From Thauera sp. (GTDB lineage: Bacteria; Pseudomonadota; Gammaproteobacteria; Burkholderiales; Rhodocyclaceae), in contig JAKLLJ010000033.1 of the NCBI GenBank assembly GCA_023150215.1, positions 1-17,176 of the forward strand: 17,176 bases of DNA, in the 5' to 3' direction. How positions within the stretch are numbered: the stretch's first letter is position 1; every line of letters starts with the position of its first letter. A program made the translations under genes and the position numbers. This document shows, one piece after another, positions 1-7,171 of the stretch. The notes below the pieces were generated by a model. That model was not told where the DNA came from, did not search any database, and saw nothing but the letters and a program-made list of their open reading frames with translations.

Positions 1-153
1 GAGACCGACTGCCTGCTCAAGCTCTACCTGCCGAACCTCGAGGCCTTGTCGGTGTTCATGCACGAATTCCTGCTCAAGATCCCCGAGATCGACGTCACCC
101 ATTCCGCGGTGGCGCTGCGCGAGATCAAGAACGAGACCGCCCTGCCGCTGTGA
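1..153 (+). CDS. Lrp/AsnC-family transcriptional regulator, C-terminal fragment
   Basis: Frame 1 is open from the window edge to a TGA at 151-153, giving the last 50 residues of a protein that begins outside the window. The visible part (...KLYLPNLEALSVFMHEFL...IPEIDVTHSAVALREIKN...) matches the end of the RAM ligand-binding domain of Lrp/AsnC regulators: a hydrophobic strand, the helix around the LxxFxxxxL pattern, then the T-x-S/A-x-x-x-L-x-x-I/V-K strand. Such proteins bind amino acids through the RAM domain and control amino-acid uptake or catabolism genes with an N-terminal helix-turn-helix, which is not visible here. Its position beside an amino-acid symporter, an indolepyruvate oxidoreductase and a dehydrogenase fragment suggests that it regulates them; this is inference. 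Family assignment rests on a short tail. Confidence 0.72.
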   Translation, partial: ETDCLLKLYLPNLEALSVFMHEFLLKIPEIDVTHSAVALREIKNETALPL

Positions 154-216
154 GGCGGGCAGGGCGGTCGCGGTGTCGGCACGATGCAGGCTTCGCGCCG
201 CGCTGGCTCGAGCGCC

Positions 217-356
217 GGATCGCGACTCGCGTCGCTCCTACGGGCGTGGCAGGATCGCGACTCGCGTCGCTCCTACGGGCGCGGCAGGATCGCGACTCGT
301 GTCGCTCCTACGGGCGCGGCAGGATCGCGACTCGCGTCGCTCCTACGGGCGGGGCC
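217..356. repeat. Four tandem 35-bp REP-like units
   Basis: Four near-identical 35-bp units begin at 217, 252, 287 and 322. They differ at one base in the third unit (C to T in the stem) and at a few spacer bases. Read on the minus strand each unit carries a GTAG head, then GAGC, then a stem-loop GCGAC-GCGA-GTCGC. A GTAG head followed by a GC-rich palindrome is the layout described for REP elements mobilised by RAYT-type tyrosine transposases; no RAYT gene is present here. The units lie between the convergent ends of the Lrp-type gene and the symporter gene. There are no unique spacers, so this is not a CRISPR array. Confidence 0.85.
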
Positions 357-373
357 GGACGCGCCGCGATTTT

Positions 374-414
374 GTAGGAGCGACGCAAGTCGCGATCGGT
401 GCGTCGGTTCCTAC
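374..414. repeat. Inverted REP-like unit forming a long hairpin over the symporter stop codon
   Basis: A fifth copy of the 217-356 repeat lies here in opposite orientation, with head GTAGGAGCG at 374-382. Its arm (374-386) pairs with 401-414 (GCGTCGG...CCTAC) into a stem of about 12 bp with a small bulge. An inner stem GCGAC-GCAA-GTCGC (380-393) is an alternative fold. The complement of the symporter stop codon (411-413) lies in the outer arm. The hairpin could act as a transcript barrier or 3'-end stabiliser for either converging gene. It has no T tract, so a classical intrinsic terminator is not supported. Confidence 0.7.
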
Positions 415-1751
415 AGGTTGCTCCAGAACACGAACAGCACGCCCACCGGCGCGACGTAGCGCGACAGCAGGGTCCACAAGCCGAATGTGGCATCGCCAAG
501 GCCCAGTTCCGCCTTCACGCCCTGCTGGTCCAGCTTCCACGCCGCGAACACGATTGCACCCAGGCCGGCGAGCGGCAGCATGAACTTGCTGGTCGCATAG
601 TCGAGCAGGTCGAAGATGTTCATGCCGAGCAGCTTGACGTCGCTCCACACGTTGAAGGACAGCAGCGCGGCGATGCCCAGCGCCCAGATGGTGATGCCGG
701 CGATCAGCGTGGCGGCGACGCGGCCGAGCGGGGTGCGCTCCTCGATCAGCTCCACCACCGGCTCGAGCAGCGAGATCGACGAGGTCAGCGCGGCGAAGGT
801 CAGCAGCAGGAAGAACAGTGCGCCGATGACCAGGCCGCCGCCCATGTGGCCGAAGGCCAGCGGCAGGGTCACGAACACCAGGCCGGGGCCGGCCGCGGGG
901 TCCAGGCCGTTGGCGAACACGATCGGGAAGATCGCCATGCCGGCGCACAGCGCGAACACCGTGTCCATGATCACCACGGTGCGCGCGGCGCGCAGCAGGT
1001 TCACCTCCTGCCCGAGGTAGGAGCCGTAGGCCATCATGATGCCCATGCCCAGCGACAGGGTGAAGAAGGCGTGGCCGAGCGCGGCGAGCAGCACCTTGCC
1101 GTCGAGCTTGCTCCAGTCCGGGTTGAAGAGGTAGGCCAGGCCCGCGCCGAAGCTGCCGGTGGTCATCGCGTAGCCGACCAGGACGATCAGGATCACCCCC
1201 AGCGCAGGCATCATCAGCTTGGTGCCGCGCTCCAGGCCGGCGGATACGCCGAGCGCGACGACCACGACGGTGAGCAGCATGAAGATCGAGTGCCAGGTCA
1301 GCAGCTCGGCCGGGCGGGCGAGGAAGCCCTCGAAGGCGCCGCCGATCGCCGCCTTGTCCAGGCCGATGAAGGCGCCGGTGGCGGCGTCGCGCATGTAGGC
1401 CAGGGCCCAGCCGCCGATCACCGAGTAGAAGGACAGGATCAGGAAGGCGGCGAGCACGCCGACCGCGCCCACCACCGCCCAGTTGCTGCTGTGGCCGTTC
1501 TGGCGCGCGAGCTGGGCCATGCTGTTGATCGGGTTCTTCTGCCCGCGCCGACCGATCATCCACTCCGCGACCAGGATGGGCACGCCGATCAAGGCGATGC
1601 AGGCGAGATAAACCAGCACGAAGGCGGCGCCGCCGCTCTGGCCGACCATGTAGGGGAACTTCCAGATGTTGCCGAGGCCGACGGCGGAACCGGTGGCGGC
1701 GAGCACGAAGCCCATCCGCGACGACCATTGGCTGTGTGCGTGCTTGGCCAT
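411..1751 (-). CDS. Sodium-dependent amino-acid symporter (NSS/SNF family)
   Basis: Encodes 446 residues, a normal length for bacterial NSS transporters of the LeuT/MhsT type, which carry an amino acid into the cell with sodium. The family signature is clear at residues 21-34 (GSAVGLGNIWKFPY), the unwound first membrane helix whose Asn28 matches the sodium-binding Asn of LeuT. A TM6-like glycine-rich stretch (SLGMGIMMAYGSY) and a series of further hydrophobic helices follow. The start is ATG at 1751-1749, preceded by GAGGA eight bases upstream; an earlier in-frame ATG at 1811 would add a Pro/Arg-rich stretch unlike the family. Divergence from the oxidoreductase gene and proximity to an Lrp-type regulator favour aromatic or branched-chain amino acids as substrate. 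Exact substrate cannot be read from the sequence. Confidence 0.93.
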   Translation of the reverse strand: MAKHAHSQWSSRMGFVLAATGSAVGLGNIWKFPYMVGQSGGAAFVLVYLACIALIGVPILVAEWMIGRRGQKNPINSMAQLARQNGHSSNWAVVGAVGVLAAFLILSFYSVIGGWALAYMRDAATGAFIGLDKAAIGGAFEGFLARPAELLTWHSIFMLLTVVVVALGVSAGLERGTKLMMPALGVILIVLVGYAMTTGSFGAGLAYLFNPDWSKLDGKVLLAALGHAFFTLSLGMGIMMAYGSYLGQEVNLLRAARTVVIMDTVFALCAGMAIFPIVFANGLDPAAGPGLVFVTLPLAFGHMGGGLVIGALFFLLLTFAALTSSISLLEPVVELIEERTPLGRVAATLIAGITIWALGIAALLSFNVWSDVKLLGMNIFDLLDYATSKFMLPLAGLGAIVFAAWKLDQQGVKAELGLGDATFGLWTLLSRYVAPVGVLFVFWSNL

Positions 1752-1752
1752 G

Positions 1753-1836
1753 TCAGCGGTCCTCGCGGCGGGTGGATGCGACGGTGGCGTGCGACCGCGC
1801 GGAGGCGGCACCGCGGGTGGCGGCGGTTCGATTCAT
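1753..1836 (-). CDS. Possible 27-residue upstream ORF in the symporter leader
   Basis: An ATG at 1836-1834 is preceded by a strong Shine-Dalgarno (AGGAGA, about 6 bases upstream). It opens a 27-codon frame rich in Ala, Arg, Thr and Ser that ends with TGA at 1755-1753, one base before the symporter ATG (TGA-C-ATG). The peptide is hydrophilic, with no membrane segment, so it does not resemble the small hydrophobic subunit (MetS type) that accompanies some NSS transporters. The spacing suggests translational coupling, with reinitiation at the symporter. There is no run of one amino acid that would mark an attenuator. Translation is unproven. Confidence 0.4.
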   Translation of the reverse strand: MNRTAATRGAASARSHATVASTRREDR

Positions 1837-1888
1837 GCAAGTCTCCTCGAGTTTTGACGCGCTTGTGGCGCGGAGGGAAAAGGCGCGG

Positions 1889-1917
1889 ATTCTAAACGTC
1901 CGGCGCCCGCCTCCCAA
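1889..1917 (-). promoter_or_regulatory. Sigma70-type promoter for the symporter transcript
   Basis: On the minus strand TTGGGA (1917-1912) and TAGAAT (1894-1889) are separated by exactly 17 bases, matching the -35 and -10 consensus at 4/6 and 5/6 positions. A start of transcription near 1882 would leave a leader of about 45 bases before the small upstream ORF and about 130 before the symporter. Confidence 0.55.
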
Positions 1918-2010
1918 GCGGGATGCCTGCACCGCCACGTTCGCGGATCCGTGCCGACCCATCTTGTGGTCGCCGGACGGTTCGGTCCGACTGGCGCGCA
2001 TCGTACGATT

Positions 2011-2073
2011 CGATAAGCGGAAAAATTTTTCTTATATCGAGGTCTGCGCCCCCGATTGCGAAAAATCTTTTCT
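2011..2073. promoter_or_regulatory. A/T-rich dyad pair, candidate operator in the divergent spacer
   Basis: Within an otherwise GC-rich spacer, a perfect 12-bp palindrome GAAAAATTTTTC lies at 2020-2031, extended by imperfect arms (CGATAAG on the left, TTATATCG on the right). A near copy, GAAAAATCTTTTC, lies at 2060-2072, 40 bp away or about four helical turns. A/T-centred dyads repeated in helical phase are typical of Lrp/AsnC operators, and such a regulator ends 2 kb away. TTATAT at 2032-2037 could serve as a -10 for the oxidoreductase gene, but no convincing -35 is seen. Regulator identity is inference. Confidence 0.4.
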
Positions 2074-2223
2074 GCCGATCGCCCTAGCATGTGCATCCAC
2101 GAGCGCTGCAGGCCGGTTCGGCCGCGGCGGCGCACCGACCCACCCGCAGAGGAGACCACGCCGACCCGCCGGCAGCCCGCGCCAGACGCGCCGGCCTGCC
2201 GACCGGCGGCGGTTCACGCCACC

Positions 2224-5200
2224 ATGTCGAACATCGCCCCCACCGTCAGCCTCGACGACAAATACACCCTCAAGACCGGCCGCGCCTGGATGACCGGCAT
2301 CCAGGCCCTGGTACGCCTGCCGATGATGCAGAAGCTGCGCGACGAGGCCGCCGGCCTGAACACCGCCGGCTTCGTCACCGGCTACCGCGGCTCGCCGCTC
2401 GGCAGCGTCGACCAGGAGTTCTGGAAGGCGAAGCGCTTCCTCGAGCCGATGAACATCCGCTTCCAGCCCGGGCTCAACGAGGACCTCGGCGCGACCTCGG
2501 TGTGGGGCACGCAGCAGCTCGGCCTCGACCCCAACGCCAAGGTCGATGGCGTGTTCTCCATCTGGTACGGCAAGGGACCCGGCGTGGACCGAACCTGCGA
2601 CGTCTTCCGCCACGCCAACGCCGCCGGCACCTCGCAGCATGGCGGCGTGCTGGTGATCGCCGGCGACGACCACGCCGCCAAGTCCTCGACCCTGCCGCAC
2701 CAGACCGAGCACGTGTTCAAGGCGCTGATGATGCCGGTGCTCGCCCCCGCCGGCATCCAGGAATACCTGGAGTACGGCCTGCACGGTTTTGCGATGTCGC
2801 GCTACTCGGGCTGCTGGGTGGCGTTCAAGGCGCTGACCGACACGGTCGAGACCTCGTCCTCGGTCGACATCGATCCCTTCCGCGTGGACATCCGGGTCCC
2901 GAGCGCGCAGGAGTTCCCGCTGCCGCTCGACGGCCTCAACCTGCGCTGGCCCGACCCCCCGCTGGTGCAGGAGGAGCGCCTGCTCCACCACAAGCTCTAC
3001 GCCGCGCTCGCCTACGGCCGCAAGAACGGGCTGGACCGCATGGTCATCGACCCGCCGCAGGCGCGCCTGGGCATCCTCACCAGCGGCAAGAGCTACCTCG
3101 ACGTGCGCCAGGCGCTCGACGACCTCGGCATCGACGAGACCACCGCCGCGGCGATCGGCCTGCGCCTGTACAAGGTCGGCATGGTATGGCCGCTCGACGC
3201 CGAGGGCGTGCGCCGCTTCGCCGACGGCCTCGACGAGATCCTGGTGATCGAGGAGAAGCGCCAGTTCCTCGAGTACCAGCTGAAGGAAGAGCTCTACAAC
3301 TGGAAGGACGAGGTGCGCCCGCGCGTGATCGGCAAGTTCGACGAGAAGGGCGAGTGGAGCCTGCCGCACGCCGACTGGCTGCTGCCCGCCGCCGGCGAAC
3401 TCACCCCGGCGATGATCGCGCGCGCGATCGCCGGCCGCATCGCGCGCTTCCACACCTCCGACCGCATCAAGGCGCGGCTCGCCTTCATCGAGGCCAAGGA
3501 GGCCGCGCTCGCCAGGCCGCGCCTGTCCATCCAGCGCGTGCCGCATTACTGTTCCGGCTGCCCGCACAACACCTCGACCAAGGTGCCGCAGGGCTCGCGC
3601 GCGATTGCCGGCATCGGCTGCCACTACATGGCGACCTGGCTGTCGCCCGAGCACACGCAGACCTTCTGCCAGATGGGTGGGGAGGGCGTGCCCTGGATCG
3701 GCCAGGCGCCGTTCACCAACACCCCGCACGTGTTCGCCAACCTCGGCGACGGCACCTACATGCACTCGGGCATCCTCGCCATCCGCGCCGCGGTGGCGGC
3801 GAAGGTGAACATCACCTACAAGGTGCTCTACAACGACGCCGTGGCGATGACCGGTGGTCAGCCGCACGACGGCACGCTGTCGGTGCCGATCATCGCCCGC
3901 CAGCTGCTTGCCGAGGGCGTGGGCACCGTGGTCGTGGTCAACGACGGCACGCCGCGCGCCTACGGCCCGGCCGACCTGCCGCACGGCGTGGCGGTGCGCC
4001 ACCGCGACGAGCTCGACGCCGTGCAGCGCGAGCTGCGCACGGCGCCTGCGGTCACCGCGATCCTCTACGATCAGACCTGCGCCGCCGAGAAGCGCCGCCG
4101 CCGCAAGCGCGGCAAGTTCCCCGACCCGGCGAAGCGGGTGGTGATCAACGACCTGGTGTGCGAAGGCTGCGGCGACTGCAGCGACAAGTCCAACTGCATG
4201 TCGGTGGGTGCGGTGGAGACCGAATTCGGCCGCAAGCGCTTCATCGACCAGAGCTCGTGCAACAAGGACTACTCCTGCGTGAAGGGCTTCTGCCCGAGCT
4301 TCGTCACCGTCGAGGGCGGTGCACTGCGCAAGGGCAAGGCGAGCGGGCCCGCCGCGCTCGGCCGCCTCGCCGAGGCGCTGCCCGAGCCGCAACTGCCCGA
4401 CACCGCCGCGCCCTGGGGCATCCTGATCACCGGCGTCGGCGGCACCGGCGTGGTGACCATCGGCGCCCTGCTCGGCATGGCCGCGCACCTGGAAGGCAAG
4501 GGCATCTCGGTGCTCGACATGGCGGGGCTGGCGCAGAAGGGCGGCGCGGTGTGGTCGCACGTGCGCATCGCCGACCGCCAGGAGCAGCTCCACGCCGCGC
4601 GCGTCGCAGCGGGAGAGGCCAATGCGGTGATCGGCTGCGACCTCGTGGTGGCGGCTAGCGACGAGTCGCTCGCCAAGATGCAGCACGGCCTCACCCGCGT
4701 CGTCATCAACCGCGACCAGACCAACACCAGCGAGTTCGTGCGCGGCTTCGCGGCCCAGGCGCGCAGCGGCGACGTGCTCGCCAACCCGGATCCGCAGTTC
4801 CCGGCGGCGGCGATGGAGGCGCAGATCGTCGACGCCGTCGGCGCCGACAAGGCCGAGTTCCTCGACGCCACCGCGCTCGCCACCGAACTGCTCGGTGACT
4901 CGATCGCCACCAACCTGTTCATGCTCGGCTTCGCCTGGCAGCGCGGCCTGGTGCCGCTATCCTGGCAGGCGATCGAGCGCGCGATCGAGATCAACGGCAC
5001 CGCGATCGAGGCCAACAAGGCCGCCTTCCTGTGGGGCCGGCGCGCCGCGGTCGACCTGCGCGCGGTGCGCGAGGCCGCCAAGCCCCGCTTCGGCACGCCC
5101 GCGCACCACCGCCTGTCGACCAGCGTCGACGAGTTGATCGCGCGTCGCAAGGCGCAGCTGACCGACTACCAGGACGCCGCCTACGCCGAGCGCTACACGC

Positions 5201-5817
5201 GCCTGGTCGAGCGCGTGCGCGCCGCCGAGGCCAGGGTCGCGCCCGGCATCCACCTGCTGACTGAGGCGGTCGCGCGCGGCTACCACAAGCTGCTCGCCTA
5301 CAAGGACGAGTACGAGGTGGCGCGGCTCTACACCGACAGCGACTTCCTGAAGCGTGTCGAGGAGCAGTTCGAGGGCGACTACAAGCTCGTCTTCCACCTC
5401 GCGCCGCCGATGCTGGCCGACAAGGACCCGCACACCGGCGAGCTGAAGAAGAAGGCCTACGGCCCGTGGATGCTGAAGGCGATGCGCGTCCTGGCGAAGT
5501 TCCGCCACCTGCGCGGCGCGAAGCTCGATCCGTTTGCGCGCAGCCACGACCGCCAGCTCGACCGCGAGCTGATCGCCGACTACGAGCGCGTGGTCGACGA
5601 GATCGTCGCGAACCTCGACCGCGCCAACCACGAGGCCGCGATCGAGCTGGCGGCCCTCCCCGAGCAGATCCGCGGCTACGGCCACGTTCGCGAACGCTAT
5701 CTCGCCGGTGCGCGCAAGCGCCAGGTGGCGCTGCTGGAGGATTTCCGCCAGCGCCGGGCGCCGAGCGCACCGCTGGCGACCAAGGCGCGCCGGACGATCG
5801 CGATCATTCCGGGCTGA
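2224..5817 (+). CDS. Fused indolepyruvate (2-oxoacid):ferredoxin oxidoreductase
   Basis: Encodes 1197 residues, typical of the single-chain form that joins the IorA and IorB parts and a C-terminal DUF6537-like region. The enzyme converts aryl- or branched 2-oxoacids plus CoA to acyl-CoA and CO2, reducing ferredoxin. In order: an N-terminal oxidoreductase domain (GYRGSPLG near residue 54); a thiamine-diphosphate motif GDG (508-510) to Asn537; an iron-sulfur region with Cys646, 649, 652 and 658, then Cys679, 685 and 690; the gamma domain starting GVGGTG (737-742); and a helical C-terminus. The start is ATG 2224 (MSNIAPTVSLDDKY), where family-like sequence begins; the Shine-Dalgarno is weak, and a better GAGGAGA near 2150 has no usable start after it. 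The downstream dehydrogenase start suggests a deamination-then-oxidation pathway. Preferred substrate (aromatic or branched) is not readable. Confidence 0.92.
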   Translation: MSNIAPTVSLDDKYTLKTGRAWMTGIQALVRLPMMQKLRDEAAGLNTAGFVTGYRGSPLGSVDQEFWKAKRFLEPMNIRFQPGLNEDLGATSVWGTQQLGLDPNAKVDGVFSIWYGKGPGVDRTCDVFRHANAAGTSQHGGVLVIAGDDHAAKSSTLPHQTEHVFKALMMPVLAPAGIQEYLEYGLHGFAMSRYSGCWVAFKALTDTVETSSSVDIDPFRVDIRVPSAQEFPLPLDGLNLRWPDPPLVQEERLLHHKLYAALAYGRKNGLDRMVIDPPQARLGILTSGKSYLDVRQALDDLGIDETTAAAIGLRLYKVGMVWPLDAEGVRRFADGLDEILVIEEKRQFLEYQLKEELYNWKDEVRPRVIGKFDEKGEWSLPHADWLLPAAGELTPAMIARAIAGRIARFHTSDRIKARLAFIEAKEAALARPRLSIQRVPHYCSGCPHNTSTKVPQGSRAIAGIGCHYMATWLSPEHTQTFCQMGGEGVPWIGQAPFTNTPHVFANLGDGTYMHSGILAIRAAVAAKVNITYKVLYNDAVAMTGGQPHDGTLSVPIIARQLLAEGVGTVVVVNDGTPRAYGPADLPHGVAVRHRDELDAVQRELRTAPAVTAILYDQTCAAEKRRRRKRGKFPDPAKRVVINDLVCEGCGDCSDKSNCMSVGAVETEFGRKRFIDQSSCNKDYSCVKGFCPSFVTVEGGALRKGKASGPAALGRLAEALPEPQLPDTAAPWGILITGVGGTGVVTIGALLGMAAHLEGKGISVLDMAGLAQKGGAVWSHVRIADRQEQLHAARVAAGEANAVIGCDLVVAASDESLAKMQHGLTRVVINRDQTNTSEFVRGFAAQARSGDVLANPDPQFPAAAMEAQIVDAVGADKAEFLDATALATELLGDSIATNLFMLGFAWQRGLVPLSWQAIERAIEINGTAIEANKAAFLWGRRAAVDLRAVREAAKPRFGTPAHHRLSTSVDELIARRKAQLTDYQDAAYAERYTRLVERVRAAEARVAPGIHLLTEAVARGYHKLLAYKDEYEVARLYTDSDFLKRVEEQFEGDYKLVFHLAPPMLADKDPHTGELKKKAYGPWMLKAMRVLAKFRHLRGAKLDPFARSHDRQLDRELIADYERVVDEIVANLDRANHEAAIELAALPEQIRGYGHVRERYLAGARKRQVALLEDFRQRRAPSAPLATKARRTIAIIPG

Positions 5818-5826
5818 TTCGGGAAA

Positions 5827-5843
5827 CAGGGGGCTGTCCCCTG
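5827..5843 (+). terminator. Short hairpin just after the oxidoreductase stop
   Basis: CAGGGG (5827-5832) and CCCCTG (5838-5843) pair around a five-base loop, starting 10 bases after the stop codon. There is no following T run, so it may be a processing or pausing site rather than an efficient intrinsic terminator. Confidence 0.35.
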
Positions 5844-5849
5844 CTTCCG

Positions 5850-5940
5850 CGCCGCGTTCGCGCCTGCCGGCGCTCCTACCGCAGCCGCCGCGCTTCCAGA
5901 AGCCATGTAGGAGCGGCGGCAGCCGCGAACACGGCGACCG
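5850..5940. repeat. 91-bp REP-pair element, copy A
   Basis: This 91-bp block recurs at 5969-6059 with only three differences. Its ends are 24-base inverted arms (GTTCGCGCC...GCTCCTAC and GTAGGAGCG...CGCGAAC) with two mismatches, separated by a spacer ending in AAGCCAT. The right arm has a GTAGGAGC head and stem GCGGC-GGCA-GCCGC, the REP layout also seen at 217-414 but with a different stem. Two head-to-head REPs make a mobile-type pair. Confidence 0.82.
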
Positions 5941-5968
5941 GGCGAGCGACACGCGGACCCAGCTCCGC

Positions 5969-6059
5969 CGCCGCGTTCGCGCCTTCCGGCGCTCCTACCG
6001 CAGCGGCCGCGCTTCCGGAAGCCATGTAGGAGCGGCGGCAGCCGCGAACACGGCGACCG
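5969..6059. repeat. 91-bp REP-pair element, copy B
   Basis: Second copy of the 5850-5940 block, 119 bp downstream and in the same orientation, with three substitutions. It carries the same inverted arms and GTAGGAGCG head. The 28 bases between the two copies show nothing recognisable. The near-identity suggests recent duplication or strong sequence constraint. Confidence 0.82.
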
Positions 6060-6060
6060 T

Positions 6061-6092
6061 TTGACGCTGCCGTTCCCGGCAGCACCTGTACC
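6061..6092 (+). promoter_or_regulatory. Possible promoter with overlapping dyad before the dehydrogenase fragment
   Basis: TTGACG at 6061-6066 is a good -35 match, but the best -10 (TGTACC, 6087-6092) is poor and the spacing is 20. A perfect dyad GCTGCCG-TTCC-CGGCAGC (6066-6083) fills the spacer and could be an operator or an RNA hairpin. A second GC-rich hairpin follows at 6104-6128 in the presumed leader. The functional reading is tentative. Confidence 0.3.
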
Positions 6093-6172
6093 CAATCCGC
6101 CCGCCGGCGTCGCCACCCCTGGCGCCGGGACTGCGGAAATCATCCACGTTCCCACAAGGAAGGAGACACAGC

Positions 6173-7171
6173 ATGGCCGTATTTTCCCTGAGCGACTTCG
6201 CCGACCACGAGCAGGTGGTCTTCGTCAGTGACGACAAGAGCGGACTGAAGGCGATCATCGCCGTCCACAATTCCAACCTCGGCCCCGCGCTCGGCGGCTG
6301 CCGCATGTGGCCCTATGCCAGCGAGGAAGAGGCGGTGCGCGACGTGCTGCGCCTGTCGCGCGGCATGACCTACAAGTCGGCGATGGCCAATCTGAAGCTC
6401 GGCGGCGGCAAGTCGGTGATCATCGGCAATCCGCGCACCGACAAGACCCCGGCGCTGCTCGCCGCCTTCGCGCGTGCGCTGGCGGGTTACCACGGCGGCG
6501 GCACCACCACCGCCGAACTGGCCGCCTCTCACGCCCGCGCAGTCGCCGAAGCGCCCTTCACCCGCATCGAGATCCTTTCCCCCACCAAGGAGAGCTTCGA
6601 CGACTACCACAGCCCGGCGCTCGCCGCGCGACTGGGGCAGAGCGCCCGCGTCATCCCCAACACCAACCTCGCCCACCTCGACTGCCCGCTCGACCGTCCG
6701 GACTGCAAGCGCGACCCGGCCATCAACGCCAGCGGCCAGACCCTGGCCGACGCCAACCTGCTCAAGCTGCGCGTCACCTACGGCATTCCTGCACACAAGC
6801 AGATTCCGCTCGCCGGCCCCTTCATGGTGCGCGCGCTCGCATTGCACGCCGGAGCCGGCGACGCCTTCCGCACCCGCCTCATCGCCGCGGGACGCATCCC
6901 CATCGTCAGCCACACGGTCATGCGCATGCACTCGCCACCGATCGAAGGCGACAACGTGTCGGCGCCCGGCCCGGGCAACGGCGGCACGCCGGTCGATCCG
7001 GAACCGCCACCCGACGACCCGGGCCCGCCGCCGTGTGCAACGGGTGATCCGGGGTGCACACCGCCTCCTGGCAGTGATGCGGACGACACCGGCAGCGAAA
7101 CGCCCGCCCCTTGCGACCCGGGCGCCGACCCCGGGTGTGCGGAGCCCGACCCATGCATTTCCGCGCCCTGA
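6173..7171 (+). CDS. In-frame chimera: leucine-dehydrogenase N-terminus joined to TadE-like C-terminus
   Basis: Residues 1-104 are the catalytic-domain start of a Leu/Phe/Val dehydrogenase: LGPALGGCRMWPY (36-48), MTYK with Lys68, and GGGK with Lys80, numbered as in Bacillus leucine dehydrogenase. The NAD-binding half (normal length about 350) is missing. From about residue 105 the frame continues into an unrelated sequence (IEILSPTKESFDDY at 132-145, NLLKLRVTYGIP at 195-206). This resembles the periplasmic part of TadE-like proteins found upstream of Rhs genes; their N-terminal membrane helix is absent. A Pro/Asp/Cys-rich tail (253-332) holds Cys288, 295, 314, 322 and 328. The start ATG 6173 has AGGAGA upstream. 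The stop overlaps the Rhs gene. Dehydrogenase activity is not expected. The TadE-like call is from remembered family pattern and is moderate. Confidence 0.75.
   Translation: MAVFSLSDFADHEQVVFVSDDKSGLKAIIAVHNSNLGPALGGCRMWPYASEEEAVRDVLRLSRGMTYKSAMANLKLGGGKSVIIGNPRTDKTPALLAAFARALAGYHGGGTTTAELAASHARAVAEAPFTRIEILSPTKESFDDYHSPALAARLGQSARVIPNTNLAHLDCPLDRPDCKRDPAINASGQTLADANLLKLRVTYGIPAHKQIPLAGPFMVRALALHAGAGDAFRTRLIAAGRIPIVSHTVMRMHSPPIEGDNVSAPGPGNGGTPVDPEPPPDDPGPPPCATGDPGCTPPPGSDADDTGSETPAPCDPGADPGCAEPDPCISAP
6470..6495 (+). other. Fusion junction between dehydrogenase and TadE-like sequence
   Basis: Dehydrogenase similarity ends around FARALA (codons 99-104, ending near 6484), where a true family member would continue toward the conserved TaEDvG stretch. 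Here the frame reads GYHGGGTTTAELA and then TadE-like sequence. No transposon ends, target duplication or stop codon is visible at the join, and base composition does not change. The remaining dehydrogenase C-terminus is not found anywhere in the window on either strand. The exact breakpoint cannot be fixed to the base without parental sequences. Confidence 0.65.

Noticed and set aside
217..356. Regular 35-bp repeats as a CRISPR array
   Set aside because: Units are contiguous with no unique spacers, are internally palindromic in REP fashion, and no cas genes are nearby.
374..414. Classical intrinsic terminator for the symporter or regulator gene
   Set aside because: The stem is strong but no T tract follows on either strand, so it is recorded as a REP-type hairpin.
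399..1895. Long plus-strand reading frame opposite the symporter
   Set aside because: It is antisense to a clear NSS transporter, rich in His/Arg/Gln/Glu as expected from a GC-rich shadow frame, and has no family motif.
2056..2223. N-terminal extension of the oxidoreductase from ATG 2056
   Set aside because: The added residues are Arg/Pro-rich, overlap the A/T dyads and likely leader, and do not resemble the family; similarity begins at ATG 2224.
2032..4686. 884-codon minus-strand frame opposite the oxidoreductase
   Set aside because: It lies fully within a recognised TPP/iron-sulfur enzyme on the other strand and has shadow composition (Ala, Arg, His, Val) without recognisable domains.
7111..7152. 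Earliest Rhs start at 7111
   Set aside because: It lacks a ribosome site and lengthens the signal-peptide N-region with Arg/Pro-rich residues; ATG 7153 has GGAG at good spacing.
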